Positions 37,899 through 45,958 of a DNA stretch of 64,000 nt are shown in pieces. The translations under genes were made by a program, and so were the position numbers. Below the pieces are notes generated by a model. It did no database searches and was not told the origin of the DNA. It worked only from the letters and a program-made list of their open reading frames with translations. The stretch spans positions 434,001 through 498,000 of the forward strand of contig NZ_JACHVS010000001.1 in NCBI RefSeq assembly GCF_014190875.1. Direction: 5' to 3'. The DNA is from Paeniglutamicibacter cryotolerans (lineage in GTDB: Bacteria; Actinomycetota; Actinomycetes; Actinomycetales; Micrococcaceae). Position 1 is the stretch's first letter. Each line of letters starts with the position of its first letter.

Positions 37899-38366
37899 AT
37901 GGATCCGATCGCCGCCCGAGAACTCGTGCTCTTGCTGCAACGCTTCACCCAAGCATCGGATCGCTACGTGGAATCAACCGGACAACTGCATTCCACACAC
38001 CGTACCGACATGAACGCGCTGGGAGCAATCATGCGCTTCGAAGCCGCCGGCACTCCTCCCACACCCGGTGACTTGGCGCGGGAGCTCTCGCTCAGCTCCC
38101 CCGCGACCACCGCCCTGCTGGACCGGCTCGAACGCCACGGACACATCGAACGGCTGCGCATGGACGCGGACCGCCGACTGGTCCGCATCCGGTTGACCGA
38201 CAAGGCTAAAACCGACGGCCGGACAATGTTCGGTCCGCTGGCCACACACATGATGGCAGTGATTGCCCAACACGAACCCGCCGACCTGGCAGTAGTCTCC
38301 CGGTTCCTCAAAGAGGCCATCGAGGGAGTCGACCGCGCCACCGCGGCAACCCGGGCCGACCTGTAA
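37899..38366 (+). CDS. MarR-family transcriptional regulator
   Basis: 155-residue winged-helix regulator. The DNA-binding core is GDLARELSLSSPATTALLDRLERHG then the wing DRRLVRIRLTDKA. The N- and C-terminal helices form the dimer interface. It is divergent from the MMPL exporter with a perfect operator palindrome between, so it is probably the ligand-responsive repressor of that exporter and of itself. The effector is not known. It has no Shine-Dalgarno, but TAGAAT lies six bases before its ATG. Confidence 0.92.
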   Translation: MDPIAARELVLLLQRFTQASDRYVESTGQLHSTHRTDMNALGAIMRFEAAGTPPTPGDLARELSLSSPATTALLDRLERHGHIERLRMDADRRLVRIRLTDKAKTDGRTMFGPLATHMMAVIAQHEPADLAVVSRFLKEAIEGVDRATAATRADL

Positions 38367-38395
38367 CGCATACGTCCGGGCAGGGTCACTCCCCC

Positions 38396-38401
38396 TAGGA
38401 T
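38396..38401 (+). promoter_or_regulatory. -10 hexamer before the LysE gene
   Basis: TAGGAT at 38396-38401 ends six bases before the GTG at 38408. No ribosome site is present. Confidence 0.4.
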
Positions 38402-38407
38402 TATCCG

Positions 38408-39028
38408 GTGACTCTTTCCCTATGGCTTTCCCTGTTGGGCGCCAGCATGCTGATCAGCCTGACCCCGGGCGCCGGTGCCATCAACACGATGACCAACTCG
38501 ATCAACTCAGGTTTCACCCGGTCGATCTGGGGAATCCTGGGTCAGCAGGCTGCACTGCTGGTGCACGTGGTGGTCGTGGCGGCGGGCGTCGGACTACTGG
38601 TGTCCCAATCCCCGGTCATCTTCTCGGTGGTCCGCTATGCCGGCGCCGCCTACCTGGTCTATCTGGGCATCCGGCTGATCACCGCCAAGGCCGAGGCCGA
38701 GACCGAGCTGGAGAAACGGGGCGCCGAATCAGCGTTCTCGATGTTCAGGCGCGGGTTGTGGGTCAACCTGCTGAATCCGAAGGCCATCATCTTCTTCCTG
38801 GCCTTCACCCCCCAGTTCATCCGCCCTGACGAGCCGCTGCTGATCCAGTACTTGATCTTCATCGGCACCATCGTCGTCGTCGACGTCATCGTGATGTGGT
38901 TCTTCTTCGCCGCGGCGGCCAAGGGCTTCCGCCGCTTCACCTCGACGGCACGCGGTCAGCGCATCCTGAACCTGGTCTTCGGAACCCTGTTCATCTTCGT
39001 CGCAGCCCTCCTGGCCCTGGTGCATTAG
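38408..39028 (+). CDS. LysE/RhtB-family amino-acid exporter
   Basis: 206-residue exporter with six predicted helices. The N-terminal signature is LISLTPGAGAINTM, followed by GFTRSIWGILGQQAALL, the RYAGAAYLVYLGIRLI segment and WVNLLNPKAIIFFLAFTPQF, which are conserved in LysE proteins. The substrate (basic, hydroxylated or other amino acids) cannot be told. The start is GTG at 38408, with TAGGAT six bases upstream. Confidence 0.92.
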   Translation: MTLSLWLSLLGASMLISLTPGAGAINTMTNSINSGFTRSIWGILGQQAALLVHVVVVAAGVGLLVSQSPVIFSVVRYAGAAYLVYLGIRLITAKAEAETELEKRGAESAFSMFRRGLWVNLLNPKAIIFFLAFTPQFIRPDEPLLIQYLIFIGTIVVVDVIVMWFFFAAAAKGFRRFTSTARGQRILNLVFGTLFIFVAALLALVH

Positions 39029-39066
39029 CCATTGGCCACGATCCCGGATTGGACACGGTTCTGCGC

Positions 39067-39100
39067 GTGTGGCCACACAGGGGTGCCGGAGACCTAGAAT
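39067..39100 (+). promoter_or_regulatory. Palindrome and -10 before the phosphatase gene
   Basis: GTGTGGCCACAC (39067-39078) is a perfect 12-base palindrome near the -35 position. TAGAAT (39095-39100) ends seven bases before the ATG at 39108, another leaderless geometry. Confidence 0.4.
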
Positions 39101-39107
39101 AAGTGCC

Positions 39108-39611
39108 ATGTACCGGATGACTACAGTTTGCACGGGGAACATCTGCCGCTCACCCATGGCCGAATACATGCTCCGGACCGCACTTGTCGATGCGGGCATC
39201 GAGGGCGTGCTGGTCGACTCGGCCGGCACCACCGACTGGGAGGTCGGCCGCCCGATCGACCCGCGGGCCGGCGCCCTGTTGCGCTCCCACGGCATCAATG
39301 CCGACGGACACCTGGCCCGCCAGTTCGAACCCGTTTGGTTCCGCGGCACCGACCTGGTGCTGGCCCTTGACCACGAGCACTACCTGGACCTGCTGAAGCT
39401 GCAACCCGAATCCACCACCCCGGGAACGGTGCGCATGCTGCGCTCCTTCGACCCCGCCGTCGCCGGAGCAGCCCCGGCCATGCAGGGGATCTACGACCCC
39501 TGGTACGGCGACGAGGCCGACTTCCGTGCCAGCTGGCAGATGATTTCCGCGGCGATCCCCGGCGTCCTGAACTTCGTGCGTTCCGAGCTGCTGCACTCGC
39601 GTGGACACTAA
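39108..39611 (+). CDS. Low-molecular-weight protein tyrosine phosphatase
   Basis: 167-residue phosphatase. The P-loop is VCTGNICRSP with nucleophile Cys8 and Arg14. The general acid is Asp130 in DPWYGD. It dephosphorylates tyrosine (or arginine) residues. ATG at 39108 places the P-loop at the expected position eight residues in; the GTG further upstream adds an irrelevant extension. Its 3' end overlaps the start of the P-loop/PabB gene by 11 bases. Confidence 0.93.
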   Translation: MYRMTTVCTGNICRSPMAEYMLRTALVDAGIEGVLVDSAGTTDWEVGRPIDPRAGALLRSHGINADGHLARQFEPVWFRGTDLVLALDHEHYLDLLKLQPESTTPGTVRMLRSFDPAVAGAAPAMQGIYDPWYGDEADFRASWQMISAAIPGVLNFVRSELLHSRGH

Positions 39612-41652
39612 CCGACCCTCGGTCATCGCCATCGATGGCCGCTCCGGGGCGGGCAAGAGCACGCTGGCCCTCGAACTTGCCACGCTGTTGCGCGTCCACC
39701 GTCCTGTTGCACTCTTCCACCTCGAGGACCTGTACCCGGGCTGGGACGGCCTGACGGCTGGCATCGAGGCCTACGTCACCGATGTGCTGGCACCGCTGCG
39801 CTCCGGACGCCGGGCACGGTGGCACCCCTGGGACTGGGAGGCCGACGCCCCCGGCGCCGAACGCACCACGGCACCGGCACCCCTGGTCATCATCGAGGGC
39901 GTGGGAGCCGGTGCCTCCGCGGCCCGGACGCATCTGGACGCGCTGCTCTGGGTCCAGGTCGAGGGCACCGACCGCAAGGCCCGCGCGCTGGCCCGCGACG
40001 GGGAGGCCTATGCCCCGCATTGGGACCGGTGGGCCGCCCAGGAAGAGGCGTGGCTTGCGACGGACGACGTGCGGGGGGCCGCCGACGTCACCGTCTTCAA
40101 CCGGGCCGACGGCGCAGCCCCGCCCGACGCGCTGGCGGCACTGCTGGCGCTTCCGCAACTGGCCGGACTGCTGCGCCCCGAGGCCGAAGCGGCGGCGGGA
40201 CAGCGCATCCACTCGCGAAGGATCGACTGCACCCACCCGGACCCCGTCCCCGGTCTCGTCGAGGCTCTGTATGCCGGCTCCGAACACCTGGTGGTGCTCG
40301 ATTCGTCGAACCACCCGGCGCCCGGCACCGCAGACCCCTTCCGCAACGGGCACTCCATGCTGGCCGATGCCTCGGGCCGCGGCAGCACGGTGTTCGAGCA
40401 CGGCGCCGGCCGCTCGACGATCAGCCGCGGATGCGCCACCGCCAGCGTGCCCGGGGCGTTCTTCGACTGGCTCGACCGCACTTGGGGCGGAACCACGGAA
40501 GCTTCGGACCCCGACACCGGAAGCGGATTCGACCTGGGCTGGATGGGCTGGCTCGGCTATGAGCTCAAACGCGAAACCGGTGGCTCCGATGTTCCGGCGG
40601 CTGCCATCCCCGGCGCCGACGCCGCGCTGATCAGCCCCGCGCGCGGCGTGCTGGTGGACCATTCGCGCGGCTGCGTGTGGGCGCTCTCCCGCGGTACCGC
40701 GGGCTCCGCGGCGTGGTTCGCCCGGGTCACCGATGCCGTCGCGGCGCTCCGCACATCCCCCGCCACCCGGCCCGCGTTCGTGCCTCCGGGCCCGGTCTTC
40801 GACTCCGCCGACCCCCGCGACCGGTACCTGGCCAAGGTGGTTTCCGCCCAGCAGGCGATCCACGCCGGCGACAGCTACGAGGTCTGCCTGACTACCCGGC
40901 TCGGCGCCACGGTTCCCCGCGCGGCGCTGGACCCCTGGCTGCTCTACCGCCGGATGCGCACCTCGAGCCCGGCCCCGTTCGCCCATTTCATCCGCTTCGG
41001 ATCCACCGTGGTGGCCAGCACCTCCCCCGAACGCTTCGTGTCGCTGGATGACCGGGGCTGGATGCGGGCCGAACCGATCAAGGGCACCCGCCCGCGCGGG
41101 GCGGACCCGGTCGCCGATGCCGCGCTGGCTGCCGAGCTTGCCGCCTCGCCCAAGGACCGCGCCGAGAACATCATGATCGTCGACCTGCTGCGCAACGACC
41201 TGGTCCGTTCGTCGGATCCGGCAACGCTGTCGGTTCCGCGGCTCTGCGCCATCGAAACCTATGCCACCGTGCACCAGATGGTTTCCACCATCGTCGCGCG
41301 GCTGCGCCCCGGCGCCTCGCGGGCCGAGGCCATCGCGCTGGCCTTCCCCCCTGGTTCGATGACGGGTGCCCCGAAGATCTCCACCATGTCCATCCTCGAT
41401 CGGCTGGAGGACGGGCGTGCGCGCGGCATCTACGCGGGAGCCGTCGGATACTTCTCGCACACCGGTGCTGCGGACCTGGCCGTGGTGATCAGAACGCTGG
41501 TGCTGCGCGACGACGGGGCCGGGAACTGGGACCTGGGCCTGAGCGTCGGCGGGGCGATCACCGCCGATTCGGACCCGGCCGAGGAATGGGACGAGGTGCG
41601 GACCAAGGCCCGCGGCGTGCTTGACGCGCTGGGATCGGTCTTCCCGGACTGA
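39601..41652 (+). CDS. pabB: Fusion: P-loop (uridine-kinase-like) domain plus PabB chorismate-binding enzyme
   Basis: 683-residue fusion. Residues 1-195 form a P-loop kinase-like domain with Walker A GRSGAGKST (13-21), FHLEDLYPGWDGL, a second acidic strand VIIEGVGAG and RKARALARDGE. Residues about 210-683 are a chorismate-utilising domain: motifs MGWLGYELKRE, DSYEVCLTTRL, PIKGTRPRG, ENIMIVDLLRNDL and FPPGSMTGAPK. It would aminate chorismate to 4-amino-4-deoxychorismate for folate, using a glutaminase encoded elsewhere. Anthranilate synthase is less likely because pabC is nearby. GTG at 39601 overlaps the phosphatase gene. What the kinase-like part phosphorylates is unknown. Confidence 0.88.
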   Translation: MDTNRPSVIAIDGRSGAGKSTLALELATLLRVHRPVALFHLEDLYPGWDGLTAGIEAYVTDVLAPLRSGRRARWHPWDWEADAPGAERTTAPAPLVIIEGVGAGASAARTHLDALLWVQVEGTDRKARALARDGEAYAPHWDRWAAQEEAWLATDDVRGAADVTVFNRADGAAPPDALAALLALPQLAGLLRPEAEAAAGQRIHSRRIDCTHPDPVPGLVEALYAGSEHLVVLDSSNHPAPGTADPFRNGHSMLADASGRGSTVFEHGAGRSTISRGCATASVPGAFFDWLDRTWGGTTEASDPDTGSGFDLGWMGWLGYELKRETGGSDVPAAAIPGADAALISPARGVLVDHSRGCVWALSRGTAGSAAWFARVTDAVAALRTSPATRPAFVPPGPVFDSADPRDRYLAKVVSAQQAIHAGDSYEVCLTTRLGATVPRAALDPWLLYRRMRTSSPAPFAHFIRFGSTVVASTSPERFVSLDDRGWMRAEPIKGTRPRGADPVADAALAAELAASPKDRAENIMIVDLLRNDLVRSSDPATLSVPRLCAIETYATVHQMVSTIVARLRPGASRAEAIALAFPPGSMTGAPKISTMSILDRLEDGRARGIYAGAVGYFSHTGAADLAVVIRTLVLRDDGAGNWDLGLSVGGAITADSDPAEEWDEVRTKARGVLDALGSVFPD

Positions 41653-41670
41653 GCCGCCACGGCGTCGGAC

Positions 41671-43155
41671 CTACTGCAGCGTCGAGGTCAACCTGCAGAC
41701 GTTGTCGATCCAGCGCGCGAAGCGCGGGCGCCGCGTCCATTGCCCGAGCAGGAGCTCGCTGGACACGGCCCGGTAAGCGTCGTGCACGCGCGAGAGCTCA
41801 CCGGTTATTTCTGGCCCGAGCAGCATCACAGTGATCTCCATGTTCAGCGAGAACGAGCGCATGTCCATGTTCGACGAGCCGAATACAGCCACCTCGTCAT
41901 CGACCGTGAAGCACTTCGAATGCAGCACCATCGGCGCCGGATATTGGTAGATCCGCACCCCGGCACGCAGCAGTGCCAGGTAATAGGACTGCTGGGCGCG
42001 CTGGACCACAAACTGGTCCCCTTGCTCCGAGACAAACAGTTCCACGTCGACCCCGCGCTGCGCCGCCGTGGTCAGCGCATAGAGCAGCGAATCGTCGGGC
42101 ACGAAATACGGTGAGGTGAGCGAGAGCCGCTCCGTCGCCGAATAAATCAACGTGTTGAACAGGCGCAGGTTGTTCTCCGCCTCAAACCCGGGCCCGCTGG
42201 GCACCACCTGACCGATCTCCTCACCGGCATCAGGCGGCTCGAGCTCGGCTTCCTCGATGTGGGCGAGGTCTGCCAGCAGGTCCTCGTCGGTCTCCTGCGA
42301 CCAGTCGGTGGCGAAGACGACGTCCAGGCTGGTGACCAGCGGACCGCGAATCTGCGCCGTCAGCTCCACCCATTCGCGGCCCACCCGCTTGGCCGAACGC
42401 CGCTTGTAGCTCGGCTCAATCAGGTTCTGGCTGCCGGTGAACGCCGTCTCCCCGTCAACCACGACGATCTTGCGGTGGTTGCGCAGATCCGGCCGGCGCC
42501 ACTGCCGGCGGAACGGGGAGAGCGGCAGCATCCAGCGCCACTGGATCCCCGACGCGTTCAGCCGCCGCACCAGCGCGCGGTAGCCCCGGACCCGCAGCGT
42601 GCCTAGGTGGTCCAGCAGGAAGCGCACCTTCACCCCGCGCAGCGCAGCGGCCTCCAGCGCGTCGAGGAACGGTCCGGCATAATCGGGATCCTGTCCCACG
42701 ATGTAGAACTGCACGTGCACGTAGCGCCGCGCCCGATGCACCTCGAGGGTCATCCGCTCCAACGATTGCGCGTAGTCGGTGATGAATTCCACCGCGTTGC
42801 CTCCCTGCAGCGGCAGCGCCCCCAGGTTCCGGTTCAGTTCGGCGGCCGAGCGCACCCAGTCGGGGGCGTCTAAGACGATGTCATCGGCCTCCAGATGCCG
42901 GGTGGCTTCCAAGACCCGCGCGTTGATTTCCTTCTGCCGCTTGATCCGCCGGTTCGAGAGCTTGAAGTTGCCGAACATCAAAAAGAGCAGCAGCCCGAAC
43001 ACCGGCAGGATGAAGATGGACAAAAGCCAGGCCATCGCCGTGGTAGGACGCCTGTTGCCGGGAACGATGCCGATCATCGTGACCCTGATGACGACGTCTG
43101 CGCTCACGCTCAGCACCCAGACCAGGGCACTGAAAGACAGCCAGCCGCCCTGCAT
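41671..43155 (-). CDS. cls: Cardiolipin synthase
   Basis: 494-residue phospholipase-D-type enzyme forming cardiolipin in the membrane. Two helices near the N-terminus (about residues 5-25 and 40-60) are followed by HKD motif 1 in NHRKIVVVDGETAFTGSQN and HKD motif 2 in LHSKCFTVDDEVAVFGSSN. The start is uncertain: ATG at 43155 is used, GTG at 43167 and TTG at 43197 are alternatives. It lies opposite to and between pabB and pabC. Confidence 0.93.
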   Translation of the reverse strand: MQGGWLSFSALVWVLSVSADVVIRVTMIGIVPGNRRPTTAMAWLLSIFILPVFGLLLFLMFGNFKLSNRRIKRQKEINARVLEATRHLEADDIVLDAPDWVRSAAELNRNLGALPLQGGNAVEFITDYAQSLERMTLEVHRARRYVHVQFYIVGQDPDYAGPFLDALEAAALRGVKVRFLLDHLGTLRVRGYRALVRRLNASGIQWRWMLPLSPFRRQWRRPDLRNHRKIVVVDGETAFTGSQNLIEPSYKRRSAKRVGREWVELTAQIRGPLVTSLDVVFATDWSQETDEDLLADLAHIEEAELEPPDAGEEIGQVVPSGPGFEAENNLRLFNTLIYSATERLSLTSPYFVPDDSLLYALTTAAQRGVDVELFVSEQGDQFVVQRAQQSYYLALLRAGVRIYQYPAPMVLHSKCFTVDDEVAVFGSSNMDMRSFSLNMEITVMLLGPEITGELSRVHDAYRAVSSELLLGQWTRRPRFARWIDNVCRLTSTLQ

Positions 43156-43239
43156 GTCCGGTATCACCGCTCCCGCCCGCCTCCCCCGCCTAGTCAAAGC
43201 TCCGGATCCCAGCCTACCGGCCGGGCCCGGCTACCGGCG

Positions 43240-43270
43240 GGGTTCGGGTCAGGCTGGGTTCGGGTCAGGC
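43240..43270. repeat. Direct repeat of 15 bp between cls and pabC
   Basis: GGGTTCGGGTCAGGC occurs at 43240-43254 and 43256-43270, separated by one T. It lies in the divergent promoter region of cls and pabC. Confidence 0.8.
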
Positions 43271-43364
43271 GGGGGACCAGATCAGCCGGCGCCGCCGGCA
43301 TCTCGAGCTGTTGCGGAACCGGCCCCGGCGGTGTCGTGCCCGGTCGTCGACGGCTTGCCCGCTG

Positions 43365-43370
43365 TAACCT
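43365..43370 (+). promoter_or_regulatory. -10 hexamer before pabC
   Basis: TAACCT at 43365-43370 ends six bases before the pabC ATG; no Shine-Dalgarno separates them. Confidence 0.4.
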
Positions 43371-43376
43371 TTTCCC

Positions 43377-44252
43377 ATGACTGTTTTGGTGTTCCTTGAT
43401 CCGCAATTTCCCGCCGGCCGGCTGGCCGACGCCACGGTGCCGCAGCTTTCGGTGCTCGACCAGGGGGTGACCCGCGGTGACGGGATCTTCGAGTCGGCGC
43501 TCTATAAGGGTGCCGTGGTGCGCAAGCTCGAGGCGCATCTGGCCCGCCTGGCCGTTTCCGCTGACACCTGCGACCTGACCCTGCCGGAGACGGCTGCTTG
43601 GCGCGCCGCCATCGCCACGGCGGTCTCCGCCTACGATGCCGCAGCCCCGTCCGAGGAGGCCGTGGTGAAGCTGGTGGCCACCCGCGGCGCGGAGGGCGCC
43701 CAGGCTGGCACCTGCTGGGTCACCGTCTCCCCGGGCCCTGCCCTGGGCCGGGCCCAGCGCGAGGCCGGCTTGTCGGTGCTGTTGTTGGACCGCGGCTATG
43801 ACTCCGCGGTGGCGGAACGCGCACCGTGGCTGCTCATGGGTGCCAAGACGCTCTCCTACGCGGTGAACATGGCGGCCCTGCGCCACGCACACGCCAACGG
43901 CGCCGACGATGTCATCTTCATTTCCTCCGACGACATCGTCTTGGAGGGCCCGACCTCCACCGTGCTGCTGGCGATCCGCGAGGGCGAGACCAAGCGCCTG
44001 CTGACCCCGACGTTGGAAACCGGAATCCTGCCCGGAACAACGCAGGGCGCGATCTTCGCCGCCGCCAAGGCAGCCGGTTGGGAACTGGGATACGGCCCGC
44101 TGGCCCCCATCGATCTGATGGATGCCGACTCGGTGTGGCTGGTATCCAGCATCCGCCTCCTGGCGCCGATCAATTCCATCGATGGAACCCCGATAGCCCG
44201 TGACCCCGAGCTGCACGCGGAACTGACGGCCATGGTCGACGCGATCGCCTGA
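43377..44252 (+). CDS. pabC: Aminodeoxychorismate lyase / class IV aminotransferase
   Basis: 291-residue PLP enzyme of fold type IV. The Schiff-base lysine is Lys157 in LLMGAKTLSYAVN, with VLDQGVTRGDGIFES near the start and the cofactor-phosphate region EGPTSTVLLA and ETGILPGTTQG. Given the PabB-type gene upstream, it probably turns aminodeoxychorismate into p-aminobenzoate and pyruvate for folate synthesis; a branched-chain or D-amino-acid aminotransferase cannot be excluded. A hairpin follows. Confidence 0.85.
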   Translation: MTVLVFLDPQFPAGRLADATVPQLSVLDQGVTRGDGIFESALYKGAVVRKLEAHLARLAVSADTCDLTLPETAAWRAAIATAVSAYDAAAPSEEAVVKLVATRGAEGAQAGTCWVTVSPGPALGRAQREAGLSVLLLDRGYDSAVAERAPWLLMGAKTLSYAVNMAALRHAHANGADDVIFISSDDIVLEGPTSTVLLAIREGETKRLLTPTLETGILPGTTQGAIFAAAKAAGWELGYGPLAPIDLMDADSVWLVSSIRLLAPINSIDGTPIARDPELHAELTAMVDAIA

Positions 44253-44266
44253 CCAGGACACCTGTC

Positions 44267-44308
44267 CGATGATTGCCACTCCAGCCACCCTCGGGGTGGC
44301 GATCATCG
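44267..44308. terminator. Hairpin after pabC
   Basis: CGATGAT (44267-44273) pairs with ATCATCG (44302-44308), and CCACCC/GGGTGG around TCG forms an inner stem. It is 14 bases past the pabC stop. Confidence 0.65.
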
Positions 44309-44309
44309 T

Positions 44310-44542
44310 TGGGCCGGGATTTGATGCTGATGCACCATGGGTCCATTCCCTGCGGCAGCCCAGGAATACGAATGAGGGCCTTCCGGGTCAGCGTTCGGGT
44401 AGGCATGCCTCAAACAACCAGTCAACCCCTCGCAACAACCCTGTGAACAACCCGAAAAAGCCCCACTGAACTGGCACTGAGCAACAATCACCGCACGCGT
44501 CAAGGCATTCCAGAACCCTTCCAAACATCGGTCCACAGGCGT
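44310..44542. other. Intergenic stretch before the insertion sequence
   Basis: About 230 bases with lower GC than the neighbouring genes and repeated CAACAACC-like runs. I see no gene, RNA or conserved site here. It would originally have been the upstream region of the HNH gene. Confidence 0.5.
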
Positions 44543-44550
44543 ATATTTGT

Positions 44551-44575
44551 CGGCCTTACGATTCCAGTGAGATGG
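44551..44575 (+). repeat. Left terminal inverted repeat of the IS
   Basis: 25 bases, identical to the complement of the right end. Preceded by target repeat ATATTTGT. Confidence 0.95.
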
Positions 44576-44595
44576 TTTCGGCGTAAAATCAAGCC

Positions 44596-45942
44596 ATGGC
44601 TGGAGAAATCCCGGCTTGTCCCCGTGGGCATCTCGATGGCCGGGTCGTGCGTGACGGTCTGCAAAAAGACGGAGGCCGGCCCCGGCAACGCTGGCGGTGT
44701 AACCTCCCGGGAGGTTCCTACCACCGCTTCCTCGGCGTGGTCAGCCGGACGCGTGCAGACCACGAAACGTGCGTCGAATGTGAGAGCCATCTGGCACCCC
44801 ATGAAGGACCCGCAGCTCCCGCACAGTTTGAATACCTGATCCGTGAAATCGCTGCGGCCCTTGTTGATATCGGCCGCGGAAGCACCTATATCGATGCCGC
44901 ACGGCGCGTACGGATGCAGGCCTCCGGCAATACTCCCGCCCAGGGGCAAAAGCTTCTGCATAACGGCCAAACCGTGGCTGATTGGGTGGCTGATTTTGTC
45001 CCCGTGGTGGCCGCGGCCCAGGCCCCCGTGCGGTGGCCGGCAATCCTCGTTCTGGACTCGAAGACGTTCTGGTGGCATGCCGCCGGGGAATTCACGGACC
45101 GGACCGCCCTCTATACGGTCCTGGCGGCCTACGGCTATGACCGGAACGGCAAAAACGGGCAGCTGTGGCGGTTGGAGGCCCACCCCGCGCGCACGACCGC
45201 CGCCTGGGGTGAGTTCCTCGATCGCTTTCCGGGGACCCCGCTGTCCATCGTTGCCGACGAGGATCCCGGTATTCGGGCCGCGATCATCAAGCGCTGGGGC
45301 GCCTTGTTCTGGCTGGAGCGCTACCACGCGTGCGAACACCACCTGTATGCCAGCGGGAGGGCAACGTTGGAACAGACCGTCGGGTCCGGTGTTTTACGGG
45401 ACCTGTTCCACGGTGCACTGAACGATATCCATCGGTGGGATGCGTTCGAAACCGCGGTTCAGGAGTCGGGCCTGCTGGCCATCCAGACCTGGGTCGGTGG
45501 CCACGGCCAGCAGATCCGCCGACAAGCCGGACGCCGGGAGGCGATCGCGCCGATCTATACCAACGGTGCGTTGGAAAGCGTTTTCGTCCGGGTGAAGAAA
45601 TGCATCGGAGACCGGGCCTTGTCCTTGCGCAATCGTGCCCGGTTGAACCTGTTGCTGGAGTTGATGAGGTTGCGGGAGCTGCGGGCCGACAACGCCGGTG
45701 ATTACGCCATGGCGATCCGTGCGCACTTGCTAGCCAACCAGGGACACCCGCAGCGCAGGTATCGCGACATCTGCGATCGGCGGGTCACCCCGGACGGAAG
45801 GAAAGCCGAAAACAGTCTGTGGTCCGCGGCGGCCCAGCTGAGATTGCAGGCCCGGGCCGAGGTGAAAGCGGCAGCCCGGCGGCGCATCGCCGACGGTCCA
45901 TCCGCAACCGAAATCGACGGGTCCATCTCACTGGAATCGTAA
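44596..45942 (+). CDS. Transposase
   Basis: 448-residue DDE-type transposase. The N-terminus has a zinc-ribbon-like layout (CPRGH, then QRWRC, then CVEC). A catalytic core follows with acidic residues in VLDSKTFWW, in IVADEDPGIRAAI, and a later glutamate in NGALESVFVRVKKCIGDRALSLRNRARL. That last segment resembles the end of ISL3-family cores, where the glutamate precedes K..I..R and RN..R; I assign it only tentatively. The stop codon lies inside the right inverted repeat. No frameshift or internal stop is present, so it should be active. Confidence 0.9.
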   Translation: MAGEIPACPRGHLDGRVVRDGLQKDGGRPRQRWRCNLPGGSYHRFLGVVSRTRADHETCVECESHLAPHEGPAAPAQFEYLIREIAAALVDIGRGSTYIDAARRVRMQASGNTPAQGQKLLHNGQTVADWVADFVPVVAAAQAPVRWPAILVLDSKTFWWHAAGEFTDRTALYTVLAAYGYDRNGKNGQLWRLEAHPARTTAAWGEFLDRFPGTPLSIVADEDPGIRAAIIKRWGALFWLERYHACEHHLYASGRATLEQTVGSGVLRDLFHGALNDIHRWDAFETAVQESGLLAIQTWVGGHGQQIRRQAGRREAIAPIYTNGALESVFVRVKKCIGDRALSLRNRARLNLLLELMRLRELRADNAGDYAMAIRAHLLANQGHPQRRYRDICDRRVTPDGRKAENSLWSAAAQLRLQARAEVKAAARRRIADGPSATEIDGSISLES

Positions 45943-45947
45943 GGCCG
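45923..45947 (-). repeat. Right terminal inverted repeat of the IS
   Basis: 25 bases complementary to the left end; it encodes the last transposase residues. It is followed by the target repeat ATATTTGT at 45948-45955. Confidence 0.95.
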
Positions 45948-45958
45948 ATATTTGTTCT

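Larger units (their letters stand above)
44551..45947 (+). mobile_element. Complete insertion sequence, 1397 bp, with 8-bp target duplication
   Basis: The perfect 25-bp terminal inverted repeats begin CGGCCTTACGATTCCAGTGA (44551-44575 and its complement 45923-45947). They are flanked on both sides by the direct repeat ATATTTGT (44543-44550 and 45948-45955). One transposase gene fills the element. Intact ends, exact duplication and an uninterrupted frame mean a recent insertion. The 8-bp duplication and the repeat length fit ISL3- or IS256-type elements; the family is not settled. Confidence 0.95.

Noticed and set aside
39295..41460. 721-codon minus-strand frame under the PabB fusion
   Set aside because: Antisense shadow with no motif; the plus strand encodes clear enzyme motifs throughout.
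43377..44252. Branched-chain aminotransferase assignment for pabC
   Set aside because: Not excluded by motifs, but the adjacent PabB-type gene makes aminodeoxychorismate lyase the better call.
44310..44542. Possible remnant of another mobile element before the IS
   Set aside because: No inverted ends, transposase fragment or duplication are visible; only lower GC.
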